DNA of 64,000 nucleotides from Dermabacteraceae bacterium TAE3-ERU5 (lineage in GTDB: Bacteria; Actinomycetota; Actinomycetes; Actinomycetales; Dermabacteraceae), in contig JAHUUK010000003.1 of NCBI GenBank assembly GCA_019218375.1, positions 204,850 to 268,849 of the forward strand. The letters are read 5' to 3'. The notes below the pieces were generated by a model, which did not search any database, was not told where the DNA came from, and saw only the letters and a list, made by a program, of their open reading frames with translations. This document shows, piece by piece, positions 35,935 through 46,178 of the stretch. Position 1 is the first letter of the stretch. Each line of letters opens with the position of its first letter. Made by a program: the position numbers and the translations under genes.

Positions 35935-36219
35935 TCAGCCGCCCGCGAACGGGGGCAGCAGGTCCAGGTGGTCCCCGTCGTTCAGCGCGCGCTGCGGGTC
36001 CTCGCAGCTCACCTCGTTAAGCAGCACGGAGCAGTTTGCGAGCACGCGGGCCGCGTCGGGGCCCTGTGCCTGGGTGGTGGCCGCCTCCAGCGCTGCGGCC
36101 ACGGTGCCGGCTGAAACGTCCAGTTCATTACGGCCGACCGCCGCCGCTGCGGCGGCAAAGAAACGCAGGTGGACGCGGGGAGCCTGTGCGCCGCCGGGGG
36201 TGGCGTTGTTTTTGCTCAT
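35935..36219 (-). CDS. moaD: Molybdopterin synthase small subunit (MoaD/ThiS family)
   Basis: 94 residues from ATG 36219, preceded by AGGAG. The beta-grasp ubiquitin-like fold ends in PPFAGG; the terminal Gly-Gly is thiocarboxylated to donate sulfur to precursor Z. VHLRFFAAAAAAVGRNEL and CSVLLNEVS fit the family. It lies 29 bp after moaA on the same strand and next to the activating enzyme gene. Confidence 0.9.
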   Translation of the reverse strand: MSKNNATPGGAQAPRVHLRFFAAAAAAVGRNELDVSAGTVAAALEAATTQAQGPDAARVLANCSVLLNEVSCEDPQRALNDGDHLDLLPPFAGG

Positions 36220-36248
36220 GGAAATAACTCCTATTGGCCTAGGTTTTG

Positions 36249-37349
36249 TCAGCCGCCGATAGCGCTCATGGGGCGGTCGGGCTGCACGAAATCGGGGCGA
36301 TCCATGCCGTGCCCGGCCTGCTTGCCCCACTGGGCGGCGCGCCAAATGTCGGCCACCTCGGCGTCGCTCGCCCCGCTGCGCATGGGGGTGAGCAGATCGG
36401 TTTCATCGCGCGAGAACAGGCAGGTGCGCACGCGCCCCTCGGCGGTCAGCCGGGTGCGGGTGCAGTCGGCGCAGAAAGGCCGGGTCACGGAGGCGATGAT
36501 GCCTACCTTGCCCAGGCATTCGGCGCTGCCGCGCGGATACACCCTAAACAGTTCCGCCGGTGCGCCGTTGCGCGGCTGTTCGTCGGGGCGCAGCGTGTAG
36601 CGTTCGCTGAGCAGCCCCATGATGTCGGCTGCGGTCAGCATGCTGGAACGGTTCCACGAATGGCCCGCATCCAGCGGCATCTGCTCGATGAAACGCAGCT
36701 GGTAGCCGCGATCCAGGCACCAGGTCAAAAGATCGGCGGCCTCGTGGTCGTTCACGCCCGGCATCAGCACGGCGTTGATCTTCACCGGGTTCAGCCCGGC
36801 TGCGGCAGCGCCGTCCACGCCCTCGATCACGCGGTGCAGCAGGGGGCGGCGGGTGATCGTTTCGAACGTTTCCGAAACCACCGAATCTAGCGAGACGTTG
36901 ATGCGGTCTAGCCCGGCCTCTTTCAGCTCGGCGGCCCGCACCTCTAGCCCGATGGCGTTCGTGGTCACGGAGATGTCCGGCTTGGGGGAAATCTGCGAAA
37001 CGCTGCGCAGGATTTCCGGCAGGTCCTTGCGGGTCAGCGGCTCGCCGCCCGTGAAACGCACCTGTTCCACCCCGAACTCGTGCACGGCGATGCGTACCAG
37101 CCGGGTGATTTCCTCGACGCTCATCAGCTTATCGCCGCGTAGGAAGTCCAACCCCTCGGCGGGCATGCAGTAGGTGCAGCGCAGGTTGCAGAAGTCGGTC
37201 AGGGAAATGCGCAGGTCTATCGCGTGGCGGCCAAAGCGGTCCACCAAGCCCGGATCGTCGGGCCTGCCGGTGGTGTCGGGGAGCCCAGTTTCGGGGTCAA
37301 CCGACCGGGGGATGCGCGGCATCCCGAGGACAGTGCGACCGGACGACAT
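36249..37349 (-). CDS. moaA: GTP 3',8-cyclase
   Basis: 366 residues from ATG 37349 (AGGAG site). The radical-SAM motif is DFCNLRCTYCMPAEGL. QVRFTGGEPLTRKDL is the GGEP motif. The second 4Fe-4S cluster of MoaA is CADCTRTRLT...CLFS. The chain ends in GG (MSAIGG), as needed for MoaA activity. It starts molybdenum cofactor synthesis from GTP, and its product goes to MoaC. Confidence 0.96.
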   Translation of the reverse strand: MSSGRTVLGMPRIPRSVDPETGLPDTTGRPDDPGLVDRFGRHAIDLRISLTDFCNLRCTYCMPAEGLDFLRGDKLMSVEEITRLVRIAVHEFGVEQVRFTGGEPLTRKDLPEILRSVSQISPKPDISVTTNAIGLEVRAAELKEAGLDRINVSLDSVVSETFETITRRPLLHRVIEGVDGAAAAGLNPVKINAVLMPGVNDHEAADLLTWCLDRGYQLRFIEQMPLDAGHSWNRSSMLTAADIMGLLSERYTLRPDEQPRNGAPAELFRVYPRGSAECLGKVGIIASVTRPFCADCTRTRLTAEGRVRTCLFSRDETDLLTPMRSGASDAEVADIWRAAQWGKQAGHGMDRPDFVQPDRPMSAIGG

Positions 37350-37484
37350 GGCACTCCTTTGCGCGCTCAGAGAGGCTGTAGACAATTCCTGCTAGGACTA
37401 TCAAGTGTAACGAGAAGCGAACTTTTTTCTGGCCGTTTACGAGATACTGAGAAAAAGCCAGGGCGCATTAGGGAGGGCATGCAG

Positions 37485-38792
37485 ATGAGCGAACAGGAAA
37501 AAGACCGGTTGGCCAGCGTGCAGCAGTACCGAGAAACGGTTGCGCAGCTATTACGCGCAGAACGAAAAACAGTGCGTTTGCCGCTTTCCCTCGCCGTGGG
37601 AGCCACACTTGCGCAAACCGTGACCAGTTCGGTGGACGTGCCGGGGGCCGATAATTCCGCGATGGACGGTTACGTGCTTTGCGCTGCGGACGTCGCGAGC
37701 GCGCTGCGCGGAGAAGCTCCCGCCCCGTTCTGCGTCGTGCCCAACACGGCGGAAACCGCGCTGCGGGTGCAGGCGCCGCTGTCGGCCACCATCGCGGCGG
37801 GCGATGCCCCCGGCAAGCTGGCACCGTTCAGCGCCGCCGCGATCATGACCGGAGCGCCCGTGCCGGAGGGGGCCGACATCGTGGTGCCCGTGGAGGACTC
37901 CCTGCACGGCACCTTCCAGCCGGATGCGGAAACCGTGGAACTGACGCTGCCCGCCGACGTGCTCGGCGCGCGCGGCCGCTTCATTCGCGAACGCGGCTCC
38001 GACGTGGCCAGCGGCGCGGTGATCGGTGAGGCGGGGGATCTGCTCACCCCGGCCCGGATAGCCCACCTGGCCTCCTGCGGTGTGCGCGAGGTAGCCGTGG
38101 CCGAGCGGCTGCGCGCACTGGTCGTATCCACCGGCAGCGAGGTGGTTTCCCCCGGCGCGCAGCGCGGCGCGGGCATGGCGTTTGATGCGAACTCGGCGGG
38201 CCTGGCCGCCGCGCTCAGCCTGGCAGGTGCCGACGTGGTGGCCTGCGAGCGGGTGCCCGACAGCGCCGATGCGCTGCTTGAGCTGCTGGAAACCTACACC
38301 GGCATGATTGACCTGGTGGTGACCACCGGCGGGGTGAGCCGGGGGGCGTTCGAGGTGGTGCGCCACGCCGCCACCCGCCCCGCCGTAAACCTGCAGATGA
38401 CGCGGGTAGCGATGCAGCCGGGCGGGCCGCAGGGCTGCGGCACGCTCACCCTGGGCGGCAGCCGCGTGCCCTGGGTTGCATTCCCCGGCAACCCGGTATC
38501 CGCGCTGATCAGCATGGAAGTTTTCCTGCGCCCGGCGCTGCTGGGGGCGGCCGACGGGCAGCGTTTGCACGTCACGGCCCGGCTCAACCTGGAGGGAGAG
38601 GAAACCTCCCCGGAGGGAAAGCTGCAGTGGCGGCGCGGCATACTGGCCGACGACGGCACGGTGACGCTGGAGGGCGGCCCTTCCTCGCACTTGCTCGCCG
38701 CCATGGCCCGCGCTAATTGCCTGGTGGAGATTCCCGCAGAAACCACGCTGCTGCGCGACGGCGACGCGGTGCGTGTCAGGATAGTGCGGTGA
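37485..38792 (+). CDS. moeA: Molybdopterin molybdotransferase MoeA, paralogue 2
   Basis: 435 residues from ATG 37485, 8 nt after GGGAGG; ATG 37479 is too close to it. VPGADNSAMDGYVLCAADV, FSAAAIMTGAPVPEGADIVV, ALVVSTGSEVVSPG, LVVTTGGVSRGAFEVVRHAA and AFPGNPVSALISMEVFLRP give all MoeA domains including the C-terminal beta-barrel. It inserts molybdate. The stop overlaps the moaC-moaB start, and moaE is coupled after that. Confidence 0.95.
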   Translation: MSEQEKDRLASVQQYRETVAQLLRAERKTVRLPLSLAVGATLAQTVTSSVDVPGADNSAMDGYVLCAADVASALRGEAPAPFCVVPNTAETALRVQAPLSATIAAGDAPGKLAPFSAAAIMTGAPVPEGADIVVPVEDSLHGTFQPDAETVELTLPADVLGARGRFIRERGSDVASGAVIGEAGDLLTPARIAHLASCGVREVAVAERLRALVVSTGSEVVSPGAQRGAGMAFDANSAGLAAALSLAGADVVACERVPDSADALLELLETYTGMIDLVVTTGGVSRGAFEVVRHAATRPAVNLQMTRVAMQPGGPQGCGTLTLGGSRVPWVAFPGNPVSALISMEVFLRPALLGAADGQRLHVTARLNLEGEETSPEGKLQWRRGILADDGTVTLEGGPSSHLLAAMARANCLVEIPAETTLLRDGDAVRVRIVR

Positions 38793-39823
38793 ACCAAAAC
38801 GAACTTTCCCACGTGCGCGGCGACGGCTCCTCCCACATGGTCGACGTCAGCGACAAGAACGTAACCAAGCGCGAGGCCACCGCCCGTGCGGTACTGCACA
38901 CCCGCCCCGACGTGATCGCCAAGATCGCGGACGGCTCCCTGCCCAAGGGGGAGGCCCTGCCCGTCGCGCGGGTCGCCGCGATCATGGCCGCGAAACGCAC
39001 CCACGATCTGATCCCGCTCTGCCACCCGCTGCCGATCTCCGCCGTCACCGTGGACTTCATAAGCGGCGATAGCAGCGTGAGCGTTACCGCCACCGTGCGC
39101 ACCACCTCCCGCACCGGCGTGGAGATGGAAGCCCTCACCGCCGCCAGTGTCGGCGCTCTCACCGTCTACGACATGATCAAAGCGGTGGATAAGCACGCCC
39201 GCATCGACGGCATCCAGGTGCTCGCGAAATCCGGCGGTAAAAGCGGCGACTGGCAGGTTACGCCCGATGCTGAACCGGCCCGGCCCGCGGTGGAAAGCAC
39301 CGCCGCGGAGCACCCCGTGCGGGCGAACGCCACCACGGAAAGGCGCGGTGAAAAACGTGCGGCCGTGCTGATCGCATCGACTCGGGCCGCGCGCGGCGAA
39401 TACGCGGACCTCACCGGCCCCGAGCTCGTGGCCTGGCTGCGCGAGCAGGGATACGAAACCCCGGAACCGACCGTGGTGGCCGACGGCCCCGAGGTGGGCA
39501 AGGCCGCCCGCGAACTGCTGGCCACCGGCATCGACGTGTTGATCAGCTCCGGTGGCACCGGCATTTCCCCGAGCGATGCGACTCCGCAACAGCTGGCCCC
39601 CCTCATCGAAACGCCCCTGCCGGGGATCGCGGAAAAAATCCGTGCCGTCGGCCAGGAAAAGACCCCCTATTCGCTGCTCACCAGGGCGGTTGCCGGGCTG
39701 AACGGTAACACCCTGCTGGTGGCCCTGCCCGGCTCGCCCGGCGGCGTGCGCGACGGCATAGCCGTGCTCACGCCTATCCTGGAGCACGTACATCACCAGC
39801 TACGCGGAAGGAACCACGAGTGA
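38789..39823 (+). CDS. moaCB: MoaC-MoaB/MogA fusion (bifunctional cofactor enzyme)
   Basis: 344 residues from the GTG overlapping the moeA stop. MoaC domain (about 1-160): HMVDVSDKNVTKREA, LIPLCHPLPISAVTVDF and TVYDMIKAVDK with the catalytic lysine; it forms cyclic pyranopterin phosphate. A ~25-residue linker leads to a MogA/MoaB domain (about 187-335): ISSGGTGISPSDATPQQL and LVALPGSPGGVRDGI; it adenylates molybdopterin. The two steps are not consecutive (MoaD/E acts between), so the fusion may give stoichiometry rather than channeling. Confidence 0.93.
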   Translation: MNQNELSHVRGDGSSHMVDVSDKNVTKREATARAVLHTRPDVIAKIADGSLPKGEALPVARVAAIMAAKRTHDLIPLCHPLPISAVTVDFISGDSSVSVTATVRTTSRTGVEMEALTAASVGALTVYDMIKAVDKHARIDGIQVLAKSGGKSGDWQVTPDAEPARPAVESTAAEHPVRANATTERRGEKRAAVLIASTRAARGEYADLTGPELVAWLREQGYETPEPTVVADGPEVGKAARELLATGIDVLISSGGTGISPSDATPQQLAPLIETPLPGIAEKIRAVGQEKTPYSLLTRAVAGLNGNTLLVALPGSPGGVRDGIAVLTPILEHVHHQLRGRNHE

Positions 39824-40290
39824 GCCAGCTACGCGAAAGCGGCGATCCGCAGATGGGGCAGGTGGCCGAGCGCTGCCGCTACGCCGACGTCACGGAAAAC
39901 GAAATCTCCACCACCCGCATGGCCAGCCTGGTCGCGGACCCCCGCTGCGGCGCGCTCGTCACCTTTGACGGCGTAGTGCGCGATCACGACGGCGGCAAGG
40001 GAGTGCTGCGGCTCGTCTACTCGATGCACCCGAGCGCGCCGTCCGTCATGGCCGACGTAGTTGCCGAGGTGGCTGAGCGGCACCCCGACGTCATCATCGC
40101 CGCCGTGCACCGCGTCGGCCCCCTCACCATCGGGGAAACCGCGCTCGCCGCCGCCGTTTCCGCGCCGCATCGCAAGGCCGCGTTCGTGGCCTGCGACGAC
40201 CTGGTGGACACCGTGAAGAAACGCCTGCCCATCTGGAAAGAGCAGGGATTCACCGACGGTTCGAGCGAATGGGTTAACGCACTCGACTAG
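39820..40290 (+). CDS. moaE: Molybdopterin synthase catalytic subunit
   Basis: 156 residues from GTG (GTGA overlap with moaCB). GALVTFDGVVRDHDGGKGV, IAAVHRVGPLTIGETALAAA and DTVKKRLPIWKEQ give the MoaE core with its conserved lysines. With MoaD it converts the cyclic intermediate to molybdopterin. Last of the plus-strand moeA-moaCB-moaE unit. Confidence 0.95.
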   Translation: MSQLRESGDPQMGQVAERCRYADVTENEISTTRMASLVADPRCGALVTFDGVVRDHDGGKGVLRLVYSMHPSAPSVMADVVAEVAERHPDVIIAAVHRVGPLTIGETALAAAVSAPHRKAAFVACDDLVDTVKKRLPIWKEQGFTDGSSEWVNALD

Positions 40291-40394
40291 CGCACACGCT
40301 GCGCCGCGAGGAGTAGGGTACGAAAGCGTGGGCTTTCAGCCCGCCAGAGGTAAACGGGGCCGCACTACACGCGGCTTTTCCAGAAAGGTTTTTC

Positions 40395-40988
40395 ATGCCC
40401 GATAATCTCCCGCTCAGCGTCGCAGAAGCCATCGCAGCCCGCCGCGCGGTACGCGCCTTTCAAGAACGGGAGATCCCCGGCGAAATCCTGGAGCGCGTGA
40501 TCGTCCAGGCACTCGAAGCCCCCAGCGCGTTCAACGCACAGGCGCGCGACCTGGTTGTGGTGCGGGACGAGAACGTGAAGCGGGCACTGTACGAAGCCTC
40601 CGGGCAAAAACAGTTCCTCACCGCGCCCGCCACCCTCATCGCGGTGGGGCGCGCCGAGGTGCTGCCGGAGGACGCGCACGAAATCCTGCCCCCGGAACGC
40701 ATCGCCATCGTGGAAGCGTTCAATTCCGCGAAGAACCCGGCGCAGCTGCGCGAGGCCGCGCTGCGTGACGCCATGCTGCTGGCGGGCTTCGCCATGCTGG
40801 CGGCGGCGGGGGAGGGGCTGGCCACCAGCCCCACCAGCGGCTGGGACGAAGAAGCCGTGAAACAGGCCATCGGCCTGGGCGGCCGCGCGGATCGCCTGAT
40901 CGCGCTGGTGCTGGCGGTCGGCTACGCGGACGAAAAGCCGCGCCACCCCGGACGCCTCGCCTCGCGCAGGATTAACGACAGCTACTAA
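40395..40988 (+). CDS. Nitroreductase-family flavoprotein
   Basis: 197 residues after an AAAGG site. The FMN-binding start is IAARRAVRAFQEREIPGEIL (Arg pair contacting FMN phosphate). EAPSAFNAQARDLVVV and the late QAIGLGGRADRLIALVLAVG fit the family. It reduces quinones or nitro compounds with NAD(P)H; the true substrate is unknown. No link to the cofactor genes beyond position. Confidence 0.9.
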   Translation: MPDNLPLSVAEAIAARRAVRAFQEREIPGEILERVIVQALEAPSAFNAQARDLVVVRDENVKRALYEASGQKQFLTAPATLIAVGRAEVLPEDAHEILPPERIAIVEAFNSAKNPAQLREAALRDAMLLAGFAMLAAAGEGLATSPTSGWDEEAVKQAIGLGGRADRLIALVLAVGYADEKPRHPGRLASRRINDSY

Positions 40989-41023
40989 AACAACGGCTAC
41001 TAAATAAGGTCGGCGCTTACCAC

Positions 41024-41908
41024 GTGAACCTACTGCTAACGGCCCTCACCCCCATCATCTGGGGCACGAGCTACCTGGTCGTTACCGATACCCTCCCACC
41101 GAACCGCCCCATCCTCGCGGGCGTCATGCGCGCCCTGCCCGCCGGGCTGCTGCTACTGCTCTGGTATCGCAAACTGCCCAGGGGAGACTGGTGGCTAAAA
41201 GCGATAGTGCTAGGCATCGTGAACATCGGGGCGTTCTTCGCCTTCCTGTTCCTCACCGCCTACCTGCTTCCCGGCGGCATCGCCTCGGTGCTAACCAACT
41301 CGGTGCCGCTCGTGGTGATGGTGCTCAGCCGCCCCCTGCTGGGCGTGCGCGTCTATCCGATGCAGGTATTTACCGGGCTGCTCGCGCTCGCCGGGGTGGC
41401 GGCGCTGGTGCTTTCCCCCGGCGTGAGCCTGAACCCGACCGGCGTGGTGTCGGGCCTGATCGCCACCCTGCTGGCCGGGACCGGCATGGTGCTCGCGAAA
41501 CGCTGGGGCACCCCGGAGGGCGTACCGCAACTCGCGGTCACCGGCTGGCAGCTGCTGTTTGGCGGGCTTTTCCTATCCCCGCTGCTGCTGTGGGAGGGGC
41601 TGCCCTCCCACCTCACCCCGCTGAACCTGGCCGGATACGGCTACCTCACGGTGATGGGGGCGCTCGTGGCCTACGGGCTGTGGTTTAGGGGGATTGCGCT
41701 GCTGGATGCCGTGAGCGTTTCCCTGCTGAGCGTGCTCAACCCGCTCACCGCCTCCCTGCTCGGGCTGCTGGTGAAGGGCGAACAGTTCACGGCCCTGCAG
41801 GCCGTGGGTGCGGTGGTCATCGTCTTTGCCGGACTCGCCGCGCAGATCGTGGGTATTCGCTACCGGGCGCGGGAAGAGAAAACAAAACAGACGCGCGCCG
41901 TGGCTTAG
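41024..41908 (+). CDS. EamA-family (DMT) transporter
   Basis: 294 residues from GTG, with about ten hydrophobic helices in two EamA repeats. PIIWGTSYLVVTDTLPPNRP and SVLTNSVPLVVMVLSRPLLG are repeat-1 motifs; LSVLNPLTASLLGLLVKGEQ is the repeat-2 equivalent. Such proteins export amino acids or other metabolites; substrate unknown. It is 35 bp after the nitroreductase and may share its transcript. Confidence 0.92.
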   Translation: MNLLLTALTPIIWGTSYLVVTDTLPPNRPILAGVMRALPAGLLLLLWYRKLPRGDWWLKAIVLGIVNIGAFFAFLFLTAYLLPGGIASVLTNSVPLVVMVLSRPLLGVRVYPMQVFTGLLALAGVAALVLSPGVSLNPTGVVSGLIATLLAGTGMVLAKRWGTPEGVPQLAVTGWQLLFGGLFLSPLLLWEGLPSHLTPLNLAGYGYLTVMGALVAYGLWFRGIALLDAVSVSLLSVLNPLTASLLGLLVKGEQFTALQAVGAVVIVFAGLAAQIVGIRYRAREEKTKQTRAVA

Positions 41909-41925
41909 AGCCGACGGCGCGCGGG
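41892..41925 (+). terminator. Hairpin at the end of the EamA gene
   Basis: CGCGCGCCGT-GGC pairs with GCCGACGGCGCGCG across the stop codon with one bulge. Followed by GGGTTTATC, so termination is plausible. Confidence 0.5.
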
Positions 41926-41955
41926 TTTATCTGAAAGTTGGCTTACCGGGGTAAA

Positions 41956-42132
41956 TTACCGAGGTAGTCCGGAGGTTCCCATGCCCGTTTGGGTGCGGGC
42001 GTTGAGGAACCGGGCGTAGGTTTCTCCCTCACGCTTTTTACCGCGTGATTCGCTACGGTCATCATTGTCCGTGCGACGGAAGAGATCCAGTAGTCGGTTA
42101 GTTTTTGGGCTGTCCGACTGGCGGCGCATCAT
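41956..42132 (-). CDS. Possible small basic protein
   Basis: 58 residues if started at ATG 42132 (AAGGAAG about 10 nt before). Charged, no membrane helix (LLDLFRRTDNDDRSESRGKK, then GETYARFLNARTQTGMG). No family recognised. It opposes the groES leader. The region has weaker coding character than the neighbours, so it may not be real. Confidence 0.33.
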   Translation of the reverse strand: MMRRQSDSPKTNRLLDLFRRTDNDDRSESRGKKREGETYARFLNARTQTGMGTSGLPR

Positions 42133-42388
42133 CTTTCGCTCACTTCCTTGTGGACTCGGATTGGGTGCCATTTTGGAGGGGGAGTCCCGACCTCTCACCA
42201 GCCACACTAACCGGCTTTTTTCGCCCGCGCAGGGGTTTGCGCAAGCCTGGGTGCAGGCTGGGCAAGATCTTTTGCGCGATGCCCGTTTTTAGGACAAACG
42301 TCCTGGTCAGAAAAGGTTTGAGGGCAAAGTATTTCTCCGCTGTGGGTGGTGGCCCCGCAGCCCCTTCGCTTAGCCGACGGCGAAACGT
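42133..42388. other. Non-coding stretch upstream of groES control region
   Basis: I see no convincing gene or RNA here. It separates the possible small gene at 41956 from the groESL promoter. Confidence 0.5.
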
Positions 42389-42415
42389 CTGGCACTCGTG
42401 TTGCAAGAGTGCCAA
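42389..42415 (+). promoter_or_regulatory. CIRCE element 1 (HrcA operator)
   Basis: CTGGCACTC-N9-GAGTGCCAA, a near-perfect 9-9-9 inverted repeat, overlaps the -35 box of groES. HrcA binding here should block the promoter until heat shock. Confidence 0.93.
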
Positions 42416-42429
42416 ACGGGGCCTAGATT
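42401..42429 (+). promoter_or_regulatory. groES promoter
   Basis: -35 TTGCAA at 42401-42406, 17-bp spacer, -10 TAGATT at 42424-42429. The -35 overlaps CIRCE 1, and CIRCE 2 starts 8 bp after the -10, covering the transcription start. Confidence 0.82.
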
Positions 42430-42437
42430 AAGGAACG

Positions 42438-42464
42438 TTGGCAGTCTCTTAGTTAGAGTGCTAA
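42438..42464 (+). promoter_or_regulatory. CIRCE element 2 (HrcA operator)
   Basis: TTGGCAGTC-N9-GAGTGCTAA: the right arm is perfect consensus, the left arm matches 7 of 9. It lies at the expected transcription start. Confidence 0.88.
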
Positions 42465-42572
42465 CCACAGAGGTTCAACCGGTCGGCACCGCGACGGCGA
42501 TCGGAAGGGCCATCCTGGCGGCAGCAGCCGCCAGCCACGAATTTTTCTATGCTGAGACGAAGGAGAGGTCGT

Positions 42573-44467
<1,895 letters not shown>

Positions 44468-44512
44468 CCGGCCGGGTCGCTAAGCGGCCGGGCGGTAACT
44501 GCACCGTCTCGT

Positions 44513-44557
44513 AAGGGCGGGCGGGCACTCCGTGTGAGTGTCCGCCCGCCCTTCCTT
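44513..44557 (+). terminator. Terminator between groEL and aroD
   Basis: An 18-bp GC-rich stem (44513-44530 with 44535-44552) with loop CGTGT, then CCTTTTT. It can serve groEL and, in reverse (AAGGG lead), possibly aroD as well. Confidence 0.92.
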
Positions 44558-44577
44558 TTTGCTGCGTGCCGATTCCT

Positions 44578-45372
44578 TTAGCGCGCCGGGGGCAGCAGAG
44601 CGAATGCTCGCCGCACCTCTGCCACGGGTAACTGGCCGGGGGCCGACGCGGCGCTGGCCACCGCGAAGCTGGCGCAGGAACCGAAGAGGTGCCCGCCGAG
44701 GCGGGTTAGCGCTCCCGCCTGTCCCATGCCTACCGTAATCACGGGGACCGGGCAGGCCCCCTGGCTGGCGCGCAAGGTGGCCGTGCAGAGGGCCAGCAGA
44801 TCGTGCGGCCCCTGCGGGGTGAGCGCTAGCTTGGCCGCGTCGGCGCCGCTCGCTGCCAGCGCGCACAGCAGGGATACGATTTCTTCCTCGCCCGGCGTGC
44901 GTACGAAATCGTGGTGGGAGGCGAGCACCGTGTGCCCCGCCGAACGTAGTGCCGCGACCAGCGCGGGCGCGTCGTGGCAGCGCAGTGCCTCCACGTCGAA
45001 CCCGGCGCAGGCAACCTGCCCCGCGCACGCCGAAAGCAGCCGGGAATAGTCGGTGGGGGATATTTCCATCTGCCCGCCCTCGGCCGCGCTGCGCAGGGTG
45101 AGCAGCACGGGCAGGTCAATCTCGGCCAGCTCGGCACAGACCCGCGCCACCTCCTGCACAGCATTTTTTAACGCGGTATCGGAAAGGTGGGACGCGCCGC
45201 GCGCCGCTAATAGCTTTCGCAGCGGCAGGTAATGATCTAACCGCCATTCGATCACCTCTCCACCCACGTCAGAAACCCGTTCCGCCTGCGCCAATACCTC
45301 ATCGGCGGTGCCCCCGGTGACGGGGCAGATGATTAGCGGATGGCGCGGAGAGAAAACCAGTCGGGGCGTCAT
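44578..45372 (-). CDS. aroD: Type I 3-dehydroquinate dehydratase
   Basis: 264 residues from ATG 45372, which is 7 nt after TACTTT, so probably leaderless; GTG 45393 is an upstream alternative. Motifs: VIEWRLDHYLPL, LTLRSAAEGGQ, LASHHDFVRTP (catalytic His), AKLALTPQ (Schiff-base Lys), then GALTRLGGHLFGSCASFA and SAPGQLPVAEVR. It dehydrates 3-dehydroquinate in the shikimate pathway. No other shikimate genes are near. Type I is less usual than type II in actinobacteria. Confidence 0.95.
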   Translation of the reverse strand: MTPRLVFSPRHPLIICPVTGGTADEVLAQAERVSDVGGEVIEWRLDHYLPLRKLLAARGASHLSDTALKNAVQEVARVCAELAEIDLPVLLTLRSAAEGGQMEISPTDYSRLLSACAGQVACAGFDVEALRCHDAPALVAALRSAGHTVLASHHDFVRTPGEEEIVSLLCALAASGADAAKLALTPQGPHDLLALCTATLRASQGACPVPVITVGMGQAGALTRLGGHLFGSCASFAVASAASAPGQLPVAEVRRAFALLPPAR

Positions 45373-45379
45373 AAGACTA

Positions 45380-45385
45380 AAAGTA
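45380..45385 (-). promoter_or_regulatory. -10 box TACTTT for leaderless aroD
   Basis: TACTTT (minus strand) ends 7 nt before ATG 45372 with no ribosome binding site between them. Confidence 0.5.
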
Positions 45386-45418
45386 GCCCACACGGTTAGT
45401 TGTCACGCATCCGAGACG

Positions 45419-45424
45419 TAATAT
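45419..45424 (+). promoter_or_regulatory. -10 box TAATAT for the gene at 45432
   Basis: TAATAT ends 7 nt before GTG 45432 and no Shine-Dalgarno is present, so the message is likely leaderless. Divergent from the aroD -10 box 34 bp away. Confidence 0.6.
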
Positions 45425-45431
45425 TGGATCC

Positions 45432-46124
45432 GTGACGGATATTCCCAGCGATCAGATGGCCGGACGGGCGGAAACCCGTTTCCGTGCCTCACGAGGCGCC
45501 CGCATGGTCGCGGTCGCCGGGCTGGTTGTGTTCTCTGTGATGCTTGAGTTCCTGGTCATCGTCTCTTTCCTGGGAAGGCGCATCTGGCATAACCCGCTGC
45601 TTTTCCACGACTGGTGGTTCACCCTGCCTTTCACCCTCTGGCTGCTGATAGTGCTGCTGGGGGTGCTCGTGATTGTGCGCACCGCGCTCGGCAGCCTCGT
45701 GATGAACTCCGCCGGGGTGCGCGCCCGCACCCTGCTGTCGTCCTTTTCTGCTGACTGGGGAGAGATCGCCAGCATCTACTTCATTCGCGACATTCGTCGG
45801 AACGCGGCGAGCGGAGACTTCCTGGACCCCAACGGCAAGGGGGCGGCGTTCGACGACGTCATCTTTATGTCGCTCAGCGGCCGCCGCATAGGTTCCCTCA
45901 GCGGTCGCTTCTTTAGCGGCAAGGCCCAGCGCGCCCTCCTGGAAGAAGCCAAACGCCAGGGAGTCCGGGTGCGTTTTATCGACGAGATCACGCCCGCCGA
46001 ACTGGCCAGCCGCATCCCCGGCTCGCTGCGCCTTTGCGATAGGCACCCCGGACTGATGGTGCTGCTCATGTTCGTCATATTGCTGGCCCACCACGCGATT
46101 ACTTTTAAAATCTGGGGGATTTAG
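45432..46124 (+). CDS. Membrane protein of unknown function with a PH-like central region
   Basis: 230 residues. Two N-terminal membrane helices (about 25-50 and 62-86), a cytosolic domain of ~110 residues, and one C-terminal helix (GLMVLLMFVILLAHHAITF). VMNSAGVRARTLLSSFSADW and DDVIFMSLSGRRIGSLSGRF resemble the bPH domain of bacterial membrane proteins; weak inference. Starts with GTG in a leaderless context. Confidence 0.75.
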   Translation: MTDIPSDQMAGRAETRFRASRGARMVAVAGLVVFSVMLEFLVIVSFLGRRIWHNPLLFHDWWFTLPFTLWLLIVLLGVLVIVRTALGSLVMNSAGVRARTLLSSFSADWGEIASIYFIRDIRRNAASGDFLDPNGKGAAFDDVIFMSLSGRRIGSLSGRFFSGKAQRALLEEAKRQGVRVRFIDEITPAELASRIPGSLRLCDRHPGLMVLLMFVILLAHHAITFKIWGI

Positions 46125-46178
46125 CCCCGCCCCGTCGGGCCGCCGCGCCCGCGCAACGCAGCCACTGGGAGGAACGGT

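Noticed and set aside
37350..37484. Moco riboswitch between moaA and moeA
   Set aside because: Only ~135 bp with no clear multi-helix Moco-RNA pattern; both genes have ordinary ribosome binding sites.
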